DNA of 64,000 nucleotides, taken from NCBI GenBank assembly GCA_020744425.1, contig JAGMUV010000002.1:1153501-1217500 (forward strand). Direction: 5' to 3'. A program made the position numbers and the translations under genes. Positions 34,101-46,352 of the stretch are shown here, in pieces; the first letter of the stretch is position 1; each line of letters opens with the position of its first letter. A model generated the notes under the pieces. That model had not been told where the DNA came from. It ran no database searches and worked only from the letters and a program-made list of their open reading frames with translations. This stretch comes from Dactylonectria macrodidyma (lineage: Eukaryota; Ascomycota; Sordariomycetes; Hypocreales; Nectriaceae).

Positions 34101-37100
34101 CAGTGGCTCCTTGGTTGACTGACCGCTGGGATGCCGTGGTCACGGGAGGTCCAAAGTCTATGATCGCCGCTGCTAGACTAGGGGGACTCATTGGGCGAGG
34201 CCCTCGAGACCACGCTGATCATCTCGTTGCCCTCAATCGGATGGATGGCTTGTGGAGTTTGAACAAGCAAGCCGACGATTTAGGACAAGTCGGATAGCCA
34301 GCGGGCGGATAGAAACGAGGCGAGAGGAAACAAGAAGGATCGCGGAGGGCATGGGAAGGCAAAGGGCGGCTAAGTAATTAAATATTGTCGTGGTCACATC
34401 TGCTGCTGCTTGGTACCAAGTTAGCTCCAACGGGGAAGGGCACAGCACGTACTCCATACTTTTGTACATTGTGCTTCCTCTGGACACGGGCCTGAAGAGC
34501 TTCAGAGCGAGCGACGGTCAACTCGCTCCAACGATTACTAGGGACGGCCCGGGCTGAGGACGGGGATGAATGCGTGCGTGATGGCTCGATCCGGACATCA
34601 TCCATAGCTGGAACGGGCAAGGCACCTGAAGTAGAATGCCCAGAGAGGCCCAGCATGAGGCCCGTAGGTAGGGATATGGCCTGTAAACTCCAGAGATTGC
34701 TTATTTACTGCCGTCATCTCTCGTCTCATCAGGTCTCACTCGAGTCCCTTGCTCGGATCCTTGGGGTCAGACCAGGCTTGTCGACGCAGCTTTGTCCCGT
34801 CGTATTGGTTGCAGGGGCCGAGGCACGTCAACGTCAACATCCTAGTGCTATCACTATTCCCTAGCCGACAAGGGATATTCGTAGTTTCGTCCATACCTCG
34901 AGATCTTGTCGGAATCACCAACAACCTGGCTGCCCCGTTACTCCCGAGACCGCCACCGCATTGCTTCCATTTCCCATTCCCTCCGGAAGGCCTTTGCTAG
35001 TTAGCCAGTTTATTCAGTATCACCGTTGAGGAATGAGCATCGGTTGTGATGCTACATCGTACAGCAGGAACCTTCTCCCACTCAGGACTGGCGGCCATGA
35101 CATGGCTGTGGTCCCGTCCACCAGTTGTCTGCCCCCCACCGCCATCACCACTGGCCCGCCCTTACAGATGTGCTTCTCATTTGGCGGAGATGCGTCCAGT
35201 AGAGATTCATCGCGCTAAGGATTGCTAGCCGACGAAGCCAGACTGTTGGACCCGACAGAAACTGGGTCTGATTCTTATTCTTAGTTAGCGGTGTCTAGGA
35301 CTGCGGCAGCTATCAATGCCAAACACGCCCCGTCCCGCCCTCTGTGGCTTTCAGTCAGTCCTGACGCCGAAGCTGGGTCATCGTCCAGAGTGTAGTCCCC
35401 AACAGCACACACCTTGATGTGACAACATTGAGCCAGCCGCCGCATGCTGCGTGGCCCTGTTCGTGTTGCTACCGCCCCCATATCCAGCTAATTTCGGTGG
35501 CCTTCGAGCTTCATTTCCTCGCCCGCTCGTGACCGGTCACCAGGCGAGAATTAAACCCAGGGCGGATGTGGCAACGTCACCTCATCCTAGACAGGGCCGA
35601 GCCACTCACACGATGGTCGCATACGCCCGTCAACACCAACCCCCAGTCGTCCAAGCTCTTCCTACTGCGTACGTGCATAGTAGGAAGTCAATGACTATTA
35701 TTTCCAAACGTTTGGCTGCTGTCTCTCTGCGGTTGCTCTCCGCTGACCCGCCGCAACGACGGGGTCCGTGTTGTCGAGCTACCAGCTGGCCCGCTCTTGA
35801 GCTCATACCCTGTCGAGGCAGGCAACGCACATACCTACACACTTGTGCTTGTGAGGACAGCCGAATCCAAAACCATGTAGATGAGCCTCGAAGCCTGTTG
35901 GGTCACCCAAGGATGAGAGCAACCATGGCTGTCGAAAAGGCCTTGTCGTGATTCGCCGCGGCAATTCTTAATATGGCCGAGCGTTGACGCCAATCAGTCG
36001 CCATGGCTCTGGCATCCCGTAGATTGATACTGGTGAGCCTAGAAGAGGAGATGATGTCGTTCCCGCCGCCACACCATTCATGATACAGGAGCCTGTCACT
36101 ATCGTGTCTGTTCGCTATGCGCGTGACATACGTAATGCCTGGCGGATCGCACACCGATGAAAAAATTCCCTTGGCCTTGGCTCCTACCGCAGCCCCGGAA
36201 CAGGCGACTGGTGCCAGCGAGTGCTCCGGGTCGACGAGATGCAGGAGTAGTCAAAGCCGCTAGCATACCTGTCGTCGGGGCGGTTGCATATTGGCCGCAG
36301 CGGGCCTTGCAGCCCCATAACAAGGGTGCCCCAGCCAGCCCCTGTCCCTGCAGCTCGACTACGCACCGTGGCTTGTCAGAATTGTCCTGGCACCTGGGTT
36401 TGGGGTTTTTTTTTGGGGGGGGGGGTATGCGCTGCCCTGAGAGTTGAGACAAAGATGACCAGTAGCGTCGATGCACGCACACCCCTCGGTCATGTTGCCT
36501 CATATCGCCGTTTCGTTGATAAATTCGTTCAGAGGAAGAGAGGCCAAGCTGGAGCCACAGTCGTGGAGCACCAAGTGGAATGCGTCCGCAATGAGAGGAG
36601 GTCTTAGAGGCGTTCTCCGTGAGACACATGTGCCAAACTGCATCACGCATGGCCTTCGTGCAATCATGACCGAACTCGGCAACTCGGATGAGGTTGCAGC
36701 CAAAAGGATTCAGACGTGTGCAGGGTACAGCACATCAGTGCAACGGTTGAGGCTTGTCCAGGGACCGAGTCACGGTGGCGCATGACGACGGAGACGACGA
36801 GGACGAGGACGACGTAGGTGAGACAAAGATTCAATGCCGTGTGAGATGCTAGTAACGGCCGAAGAGCTCTGCAATCATGGTGAGAAGTGATGGCTTCTAG
36901 AGCAAGGCGAAGATGGTGATGTTGTCATTTTTGTTTTCATTTTGACATCAACTACGAGTCAATGGCTGAGACTTGACCATGCAAACCATGTTTCTTTCGG
37001 TACTTGGCTTGTGAAACAGGGACCTGGTCGAGCCGGGGCGAGGTTTCCGCGCTTCCGCACGCAAGTCAGCCGTGTGATGGATGGTGCTTCGTACCTACCT

Positions 37101-40100
37101 GCTTGGGTACCTACCTTGGGCATGAAAGTTTGATATGGCGTAGTGGATAATTGGCATTCTATAGTTTGCGGCAGGCAAGAGACAGGCATTGACGAACGTA
37201 CCGACTGAGGTAAGCACTTCTTCATCCATTGGCCAGGCCTCGTTTTGCCTTCCACGTAGGCAAACTGCGCGTTCGTGGGATGAACGGGAAGCAAGGCAAC
37301 GATAGCGAGTTGTTGGCCTCTGACGCATGTGTGCGTGAATGGAGACATCTTTGGGTTAGGTACCTAGGTAGGGAAAGAGGCATGCAGTGGGTAAGATAGG
37401 TAGTTCGCGAGTGTTCCCCAGGTTGTCATGATGCCCTGTTTTGGGTGCAGGCGAACATGCTGCTGACGCTGCACAGGCAGTGACGTTACTTGTTTTTTCC
37501 TTTCCTTTCTTTTTCTTACTGGTTTGCCTGCCTGTGCGTTCCTCAGGTACGATGCAACCAACCAAACGGTCACCACAACTGCTTCCCTGCCGTCGAAGAA
37601 GCGGAAGGTGCAAACGAAACTGTCTCTAAGGGAATAAGGTACTTCTCAGTTTGCTAACAACAGAGTCATTGGCAAGACTCTCTACCAATGTAGTAATCTG
37701 TAAAACCTTTGCAGTCTGTGCCATGCGTTGATCTGTTTCTGAACCTCCCACTCGGCCCGTCAATGCTCCCTCCGTTGACGTAGCCGGTCATCCTGCCACG
37801 CCCCCCCCGTGTCCTTGTCCTGCAATGATGCTCATCTTCTGGGACGGCGTACCCGCATGCGCACAAAGCAAGACATCACTCCTTTCTCCATGTGGCTGCC
37901 GGCGCTTTTTCTCTCTCTGTTGTGTCAACGTGTGTGTGCGACACTGTCTCACGCCGCACAAAAAAAAAATTCCTAGAGCTGTGAATGCTAAATGCAACTC
38001 CTTTGGGACACGAGCCTTCGAATGAGGCCTTCGTGCTAGACAGCAGATGGGTGGTAGCCGCGCCTTGGATCGCCAGGAGGGCGTGAGATTTGGCCAGGAC
38101 CACCGCCCATAGCAGCAGCCATGCAGCCGTGCAGCCGTGCAGCCATCCCGCGATGCCCACCACTCCCGTCGACGCCGATGCTGTGTTCCGTCATGGTAAG
38201 CCAGACTACTGTGTATGCCATGCCATGCCATGCCATGCGGTGCTGTTCGATGCAGTGCGATACCGTGCCCTGCCATCCTGAACTCCTAGAGTGCCATCCA
38301 CACATTCCGACGTGGTACTACGCAGGTAGGTACATACCTCACGTAGCACAGCACAGTCAGTTTCCTCCATCCTACCTACCCATCCTGTGGCCCTACGGAT
38401 GCTGGTGCTGTGCTGCTACCGGCCTCGGGCGCTGTGCCTGAGATGGCAGCCCGCCCGCAAAACCATGACTCCATTTGGCCTCCATCCCCATCATTGTCCA
38501 AACATGGAATCGAGCAGACACAGTCGACATCCCATCTCACATGCATGCTAACAACAAGCCAACCGAGCCTGGCAGCCTGACAGCTTGACAACCTGGCAGC
38601 TGGCTACCTACCTGCTGGACCTGGTACCAGACCTACCTACCACAGAGCAACAAGACACTCGCTCAGTCGAGGGCGTCAGGGAGGCTGCCGGGGAGTTGAC
38701 CATTCAGCATCCATGGCGCATAAGCGTACCAGGGCCTGGGAGACAGGGCCAGGGGTCAACAGCACCAGCCAGGGCCGCACACCCAAAACCACGGTCGCGG
38801 CGTCATGACGATCGTTCTTTTCCTTCCATGTCCTCCTCCTCGCCCCCCCCTCTCCCTTCTCCAGCGAAGCGGCATGTACAATCGGCCCCCGTCCCCAGTC
38901 GCTTTAAAAGTTGTCGTCTCTTCTCTCTTTTGCAACCTGGACTGGCGCGACTGCCTTTGCTTTTTAGGCCTCCCGAGGGGGTGGTCATATGTGTCGCCAA
39001 CATCTAGCCTTCTTCAACTTAGATCATGTCCACATGGCGCCAACAAAGTCGCATACATGCCGCATGACCAGCTGCCGCTCCCGCCCAGGACTCATGGAGC
39101 AGGGTGCGTTCGTTGGCGACCCTCACCACCACATCAAAAGCGCCTCGAGAGATGCAGATGCAGCACATTCAAGGCGGCCGAGGCATACCATCCCATGTGT
39201 ATATACCCAACCAACCAACCTCATGTGGGAGGGCGGATAAGTTGGGCCTATGCCATCCAAGCTTCATGGCTCGCTGTTCGTGGCTCGCTTTTCACGGCCA
39301 AGCGTTTATATGTACCTACCTACACAGTAGCGCAAATTGGCAGCGCGTCTCGGTCTGCTCTGCAACTGGTGGCGCCCCATTGACCGCCTCGTCCATCACT
39401 CACTCCCCGTCCCTTGGAGCCCGCCGGCTTCGGGCTAGGTAATGGGTGGAGGGGGCGGTGTCGCGGCCAACATTACAAGGACGCTAACAACATTGGATGG
39501 TTCTCCAGCAATGGCGGCACAGGGCTTGCTCAGGTTTGCTCGGTGGCCTCGCGGGTAGCCTTCCCCTTGGTTCCGAGCGTTTAGCTCGAGCCTCGAGCCT
39601 CGATTCGGACCTTGGCTGCCGGTCGCATCGTCACCAGCTCTCAGCCTTCCGTAACCCGTACATAGGTAGTACGGAGTAAGCTGGCTGGCTGGGGAGCTGG
39701 TGGCCTTGGCCTGGCGTGGCTCACCACCCTGATGAAGGCGACTACCTACACCGACTGCCACTGCAGGGAAAAAAAAAACAAAAACAAAAACAAGAAGCAA
39801 CTTTGACACACATGACGGCAAAGCTACAGTAGCTCCCCGGGCCCCGGAACCCTCATCGCCCAACTGGTCTAAGCCTTGCTATAGGCTTGGCACACGGACG
39901 TCTGGGAGCATGGGCAGTGTATGGGGCTGCGGGCACCCTAGTACAGGATGAACAGACATTACATGCTTCCTAGCTGTCCGTTCCTGGTCGTCTTGGTGAC
40001 CCTGGTCCACAGAGGTTAATGGATCGCCCCAAAGTTGCTCTCCCATCGATAGGGACATCGTTAGGTACCAGTGCCAGCCAGCTCTAGCCCCAGCACCGGC

Positions 40101-40279
40101 CACGGTCCCGGCTTCAAGTCATGAAAGATCCTGGTCAAAGTCCCCCCGTGAGTTTCTGTGGGACCCTCGATGACCCATGGAGTTGACAACCAGGTCCCCC
40201 CGCCCCATGATAACAGTCCGGCACGGGAGAAGGGCTCTTCTAAGGCCCTGCATGGCTAATAAAGAAGAAATAACACAGT

Positions 40280-41575
40280 GTGGCTGGTCCATCAAGGACC
40301 CAGCTGCTAGGGTTTTTTTTTGGTCACTTACAAGGGTGCTTGCTGTTTTGTTGGCAGTGCGGGACGAGAGAGTCGAGCGGCATCTCACTCCATTTCTTCG
40401 TACCTACATCATCAACTTGCTTGCTGGTTTCCAATGTTGGATTTGGTTTCATTCATCTTCTGCCTCTTGTCACTTTGCTTCTTCTCCCACTTTGCACAAG
40501 CCTCATCGTCATAACCCGTCACTTCCTGCTGCAAGTTGTTGCAAAACCTCAATTATTAGGCAGCTCCTCCCAACATCCCCCTACCACCACCAACCAGTCT
40601 CGCTTCACTCCCTTCTCAGTCAGCCCTGTCTCCCTCTTCTGCTTGATTCTTTTCTTGTCGTCTACAAGGCTGGTTGAAGAAGGACGCCTCCAAAGCCCAT
40701 TATTAGAATTACGAGGCGGACGTGTTGCTTTGGCTAGTGATTCACCAATCCACCCTCTTGTTTGGCCCTCCACGCCCACCGGCCATTCACAAGGACGAAA
40801 GACGACTTGGGTTATTTGATTTGTCGGTCATCCTGCGCTCATCATCATCCCCTGTCGCCCCAGGTTGTCTGGCAACCATCACTCTTACGCCTTCCACTGT
40901 TGATTACGAGCGCCGAGGGAATCGAGCTTTGGCCCCCGTCTGGTCATCCAAGCGCTTCTACTCGTATCAAACACAGCGTGGCGACGTCTGCCGTGCCGGC
41001 TCATCTTATTGATCACCAGCAAGCTACTTCTCTGATCTCCGATTGCCTGGACGCGACCAACCTCTGGACGCCCATTTCCCGCATCCCGACAACTTAGACC
41101 CCGGCACCATCGACTGGGGTTGCCTGAACCTAGGGTTCCAGCTCTAAGCAAAGACAACGACCACGGGACCACGGAACCAGGCTGACTACTTGTCGCTCCT
41201 GTGTTTTGCCTCCCCCTTCAAGTTGGCATCTGCCATATCGTCTACTAATAACTTACCTTCGCTCCTCGTTGGGACTGTTTGGGTAGCAATCCCCAGCTAG
41301 TCCCCAAACACAAAACGCCCAAGGTGGCGATCCAGTCGTTAGGCCCGTGGCCACAGGCACGAAATACCCAAGGCAGCCCGAACTCTGCCGGAACCGACTC
41401 TACCGGTGCAACTCCCAATTCTCCGCGAACACCTTCAAGTCCTACCTGGCCGCCGCAGAGCTTCTCGATTCACCAGTCCTCCTCAGTCAAGGACAGCCAA
41501 ACCTCGCTGACTGGAGTTGAGGAGGGTCGATGTGCCGGTCCTCGTGGCCAGGAGTGCGTTGGCGATCAGGCCCCG
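40280..41575 (+). promoter_or_regulatory. Pyrimidine-rich, nearly ATG-free leader of the bZIP gene
   Basis: From about 40436 to 41529 the plus strand contains no ATG although it is rich in C and T, as expected of a long fungal 5' leader. The last 290 bases (41282-41575) are open in the bZIP frame and read as Ser/Pro-rich protein (SNPQLVPKHKTPKVAIQ), so they may be coding. A TAG at 41284-41286 could be a splice acceptor for an unseen upstream exon. The first ATG in this leader, at 41530, is out of frame. Confidence 0.45.
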
Positions 41576-43252
41576 ATGTCACAGGGAGGACCTGCGTCTC
41601 GCCATGCCTCACGCCGCTCTTCGAGGTCCCCTGTCGACGACGACCAAATCTCCCCGTCAATGAGGCACGGGAAGCACGGCGGTCGTGATGCGCGAGGGGA
41701 CTTGGGCGGCGTGCCTCACACGAATGGCGAAACCAGGACCCAACTAGTTCCCCCAAGGACTCTAGGTGTACACAACATACTCAACCCTTCCGAACCGCAC
41801 CGCCTTGCCCAAGGAGTTAACGTGGGGTTACTCTCAGCGTCGAGGCCTCCAGACATCGAGATCCCTACGTCAACTCCTGGGCCTTTCCAGGCCGCCCGTC
41901 CTTTCCATACTAGCCAAGCCGCCTCGATTTCGCTACCGGGAACGCCTGTTGGTGCGGTAACACCTTTAGGTGGCACATCCTCCGAGCGCAACTCGCCCAC
42001 CACTGCGTTTCCTTTCCCTGCCATAAACAACCCGAGAAGGAAGCTCAGTCCAAAACCTCCCCGAGCCATGAGTCTAAGTCATGCACAGACAAGTCACCAC
42101 TTGGACACCCGTCCACCTCCACTCCCAAGCATGTCCCCAGCCAAACGACCTTACGAGAGCGACGTTTCCGACGAACACCGATCTCAGCGTCGCGGACTCC
42201 ATCCCCATCTAGGAATGCCTCAAGGTCCCGCTGGCGGGATCCCCAACTCTGAGAGGTCACTTTCCCAAATACCGTCTCCGGGACCTCACTCTCATCCTTC
42301 AGGGCTTCCCCCAAGTAACCCCCCAGGCCATCAGCAGCCTCCACCCATACCTGTCCAAAGCCAGTTTCCCCCCGGCATGCAGCCGGGCCGATCTTTCTTG
42401 AACACAGGACCCTCCAGCGAAGGCGCTGCCCCTTGGTCTGAGATGATGCGAAGACACGGCATGGGAGGAGCCATGGCCGGCGCTGAGGGACAGCAGGCTT
42501 TCTTGGCGCTTCCAGGAAGCGACTCTCCAATCCACGTGGAGGTGGACTATTCACAGGCGTCGAAAAAGGCCGACGAGAAGAGACAACGGAACGCAGTGGC
42601 ATCGACCAGACATCGAAGGAAGAAGAAGATCATGCAGGAAGAGAACACCAAACAGCTACAGGAACTTCGGGACGAGAGGAGGCAGTTGGAAATTAAACTC
42701 GAGGAACTAACACACCAGCGAGACTTTTACCGAGACGATCGAAATCGGCTGAGGGACATTGTGTCACAAACACCAGGAATCAACCATTTGGCCGCTGGGC
42801 CTTCGAGTCCTGCCTCAGCGAGAAGCAGCTCTTATGTGGAGAGGAGTCCCTTGATGGCGGCATCTCATGCGATGCCATCACAAGGGTACCCAGGCGAGCC
42901 ATCTCCGGGCGAACGACCAGCACAGCGCCGCAGAACCGATGACCGTCCCGATTTCCCAATGCCTATGTACAGTACCCCTGGAGGCGTCCACCCCGGTGCA
43001 TCTCCAGGAGCGTTACCGCCGATGCAAGCCCCATCGTATGGCGTTCCTTCACGTCCGACATCAGCGGCATCGTCAGCAGGGGGAGAGAGACTCCCCCCAT
43101 TACGATCCATGGAGGGCCCGCCACCCCCCACGGCTGGGCCAACACACGTACAAGAGCAGGACCCCAGAACTGGTCAGTGGGTCTCGGTACAGCCACGCCC
43201 CCAGGAGACGGGGTGGGCGACGCGAAGACCCGGCGAGGGCCCAACGAGGTGA
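41576..43252 (+). CDS. bZIP transcription factor
   Basis: A basic leucine zipper protein that should bind DNA as a dimer in the nucleus. The first in-frame ATG is at 41576, giving 558 residues. The basic region lies near residues 328-352: KKADEKRQRNAVASTRHRR, with the signature Asn followed eight positions later by Arg (N-AVASTRH-R), then KKKIMQEEN. A coiled coil follows to about residue 395 (KQLQELRDERRQLEIKLEEL). The rest is long Pro/Ser-rich disorder on both sides, with SP sites and patches such as PPPIPVQSQFPPG. The frame is open upstream to 41252 without an ATG, so an additional 5' exon or a non-ATG start is possible. The closest named regulator cannot be told from sequence alone. The gene is preceded by a very long non-coding region, as regulators of development often are. 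Confidence 0.85.
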   Translation: MSQGGPASRHASRRSSRSPVDDDQISPSMRHGKHGGRDARGDLGGVPHTNGETRTQLVPPRTLGVHNILNPSEPHRLAQGVNVGLLSASRPPDIEIPTSTPGPFQAARPFHTSQAASISLPGTPVGAVTPLGGTSSERNSPTTAFPFPAINNPRRKLSPKPPRAMSLSHAQTSHHLDTRPPPLPSMSPAKRPYESDVSDEHRSQRRGLHPHLGMPQGPAGGIPNSERSLSQIPSPGPHSHPSGLPPSNPPGHQQPPPIPVQSQFPPGMQPGRSFLNTGPSSEGAAPWSEMMRRHGMGGAMAGAEGQQAFLALPGSDSPIHVEVDYSQASKKADEKRQRNAVASTRHRRKKKIMQEENTKQLQELRDERRQLEIKLEELTHQRDFYRDDRNRLRDIVSQTPGINHLAAGPSSPASARSSSYVERSPLMAASHAMPSQGYPGEPSPGERPAQRRRTDDRPDFPMPMYSTPGGVHPGASPGALPPMQAPSYGVPSRPTSAASSAGGERLPPLRSMEGPPPPTAGPTHVQEQDPRTGQWVSVQPRPQETGWATRRPGEGPTR

Positions 43253-43963
43253 TGGGCAGAAGATGTCTCCCAGACGCTCACAGCCTCCCCATGATGACAA
43301 TCGACGGCCAGCTGGGTTTGGGTACAACGATACCTGGACACCCGGCAGAGTTCCCTTGCTCTGCTCTAAGCCCTCGACAACTTCTTTGGTTCGATTAACC
43401 TACTTACTATCTACTATCTAATACCAGGGCGTGTTTGGGTTTTGGCTTGTGGGAATTGTACCGGAGGGCGGGATTTTGGAAGACGCATAAATCGGGCGAC
43501 CGACACCCTTTGTATTGATTTGACCTGTTTATTTTATTGTTTGATTTGCGGAGTTGGATATAGCTCTGCGGGCACGAGAGTCCAAGGTGGGAGCAGATGG
43601 TGAAGCGTGTTTCCGTTCTGCGTTTTTGTTTTTTGTCTTTATTTTCTTTTACTCTTGTCACTCTACCTCGACGCAACACTTTGCAGCCCCTGGCGAGCCC
43701 AGACCGACTACAGAAGCCACGTCCCTATCCACAGATTGGATTTTGCTTTTTTTTTTGTTTTACCGATAGGCGGGGCGCAGTCACATACCCTTTTCTTTCT
43801 TGTCATCATCAGATACCGACTGATACTCTCATTCAAAAGATACATGCTTGGAAAGTGGCACATCAGCGCAAGATGGTAAAAAAGGGGGATGATACCACGG
43901 GATAAAAATGGGACATGGGTTCCGAGAGAATCAAAATGTTTTTGGCCAAATCACTAGGTTTTT

Positions 43964-43994
<31 letters not shown>

Positions 43995-46352
43995 GGGTTC
44001 TTTTCCGAGTGCGTTGTGGTGCCCGTTTTCCCTGTTTTCGATTTCCTGGCCTCTTTTCTTATCTGCCGTCGTCTGAGGCGACCTTGTTTTGACTAATCCT
44101 GCTTCCTGTTTCTTTTTGTGTGGTTTGGATGGGCGAGAAGGAGATACCAGATTGAAATTACTTAGGCATAGGGTTGTACTCGATGCGAATAGGACGGGAC
44201 AGGTGTATTCTCGGTCTTTTCTTATTGGTTCCCATCGCGGGTTTTTAATGTTTCTGTAATCGATACCTCGGGGCTCTAGTGCTGCAGCGGAACATGGCAG
44301 GACAAGGGAATAGGAATGGGAGTCACTCGGTACTAGGCTGAACAGGACTACCTTAGAATAAGATACCACCACACTACAATCTCATAAGCTTAAAGAAGAC
44401 ACAAAATCACACGCCATTCGCATGGTCCTCATCAGTGAAATGGTGGTGCCGAGGAGCCGGTGACGTGTCCAAGAAGCCCAAATCTCAATCGGTTGAAGAA
44501 GTAATATAGAATCTACGGAGGATGTGAGATGGCCACCTCATGATGTACAGGCCCATGTGAGGGAGTGCTCAATCACACTTCTCTCGAACCCCTCCTAGCC
44601 CTGAGTCCTGGTCTGTATCTAACAAGACCTGTTACCGAAGGCCCCAAGCCATCAGGGCTCATCCCCGAGGATGTGCGATTTCCGGAGTCGTAGATTGCCC
44701 GATCGAGGAAGCCGTGCAGGTACAGTGCGAGATTTTCGGCGCATCATTCACGGATGAGACAGCAAGGCCTCAAAATCCAAGCCAAGAAGGGCACCATGCA
44801 GATGCGAGCCTACGTTACTAGTTTAAGTGCCCTCCCTGCGTGACATGCTGGCGCTGAGCTGCAGATTTTGTGATGGCCGTGTTCTAGTGGGACCCTCGAC
44901 GGCGCCGGCAATCTTATTAGTTTTCGTTGCGGGACAGCCAGTCTGCCGCAGCAGATGCCACGCGGGCCAGCCTGCTATGGGATATGAGGGCATTGGGCGC
45001 CTGGGGGTGTGTTGCCCAACGCAAGAGTTAATTAAAAAAAAAGAGCGCAGCAAAAAAGGAACATGTGTGTTGGGCGGGAAACGAGGGTGTGGTGAGGGAC
45101 AGGATGAGATGATGGTGTATCACATCCTCCAATTTCCATCGGGACGGCGTGGAGTCCCGGGAGGCTTGCTTGTTCTGCAAGGGTTGTACGAAGTAGATGG
45201 CGTCTCGGAGGTGATTAAGCTGCTGCCTGTCTCCCTGTCCATGACCGTCAAGCGTTGCCCATCTGTGGCGCACATGATATGATATGACATATTTCTGTCT
45301 TGCGTCTAGATACGTTGCATTGCACACATGTCGTTGAAGTTATAGTAGCATGGAATATATCCATGTATGTAAATGCCAAGATGCCTACTTCGGGAGGTGG
45401 TTGAGGCAAGGTTAGCATCTGTTGGTTCCTTGTCCAAAATACCTTACCTGCCGGATGGTGCAGGATATCATCGGGTCTGTCTCCACCCATACCTGCCTAC
45501 CGCGGACGTCACTAGGACGAGGACGGGACCGAGCCTCCTTCCCTACCAAGGTGCCTGCCTACCTTACCGACCACCCGCAGAAACGTGGCAGCCCCTCCTC
45601 GCTCCCTCGGTCCTTCCGGGTTCCTTGCGGTCCGGTGCCGTCATGTGCCTTCTGTTCCCGAGACGGACGAAAGCAGGGCCGCACCTGCCGCTTACCCTCC
45701 CCATTCACAGTACAAAAGTACGTACCTACATATGCCCCCCATATCTGGCCCCCACACTTTCGATCGCGCCATCCCACGTTCCTGGGATCCAAACGACCTC
45801 GTTACATCATCTCTCTCGCATCATCCCTGGTATTCGAGATCCAAACGTCCCATCCTTGCCTCATTAGCCTCGCCTTTCTATTCCGTGATTCTCGCCCCTC
45901 CACGCTGCCCCTCACCTCTCACCACACCAACCCACAGTTGAGCCCTAAGTGAGGCTGCCAACCCACCCTCCATTTACAGTCCATCTATTGTACCGTTTAT
46001 ATCCCGCGTTGAGTGCCCAACGTGTTCTAAGGTGTGTTTGTGCTCTCGGAATTCTGTCCGGTTGGGTCTCAGTCGCTTCCTAGCGTTCTGCTCGGCATCA
46101 CTGGGACGTCTCCTTGACTCCATTGCTGAGGTCCAGATCGTTTCGACTCATCACTTCTCCATCGTCTCGCATCCGTCGCTAGCTCACTAACGACACATCA
46201 TAGTGACAACAACGCTAAACACCCTGTTCAAACTCGCTGCGCATCCTTCCTCTTCCTGTCCCTTGGTTTTTTCACAAGGCTGACGTGCTCAACATCACTA
46301 TTACGCATTTCCACGCAATATTTGGGCGTTCCGTGGCGCATTCACACTCACC
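43253..46352. other. Intergenic between bZIP and aldehyde dehydrogenase genes
   Basis: This holds the bZIP 3' flank and the aldehyde dehydrogenase promoter and leader. The last 800 bases are rich in C and T with TACCTAC motifs. A long T-run/G-run lies at 43959-43997. No supportable gene was found. Confidence 0.45.
43959..43997. repeat. T15 followed directly by G24
   Basis: Fifteen T then twenty-four G without a spacer. The G tract could form a quadruplex, and its exact length may be a sequencing estimate. Confidence 0.9.

Larger units (their letters stand above)
30880..40279. other. Gene-poor region, about 9.4 kb
   Basis: Apart from the SMP-30-like promoter at its left end, I see no gene with family resemblance or clean exon structure. 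Open frames up to about 240 codons occur (for example 33082-33798), but their composition is skewed and they overlap open frames on the other strand. The region holds a GA-run at 31150-31164, a T9/G11 junction at 36406-36425, and many TACCTAC/GTAGGTA motifs (37090-39320). Part of it may be the distant regulatory region of the bZIP gene. Confidence 0.45.
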
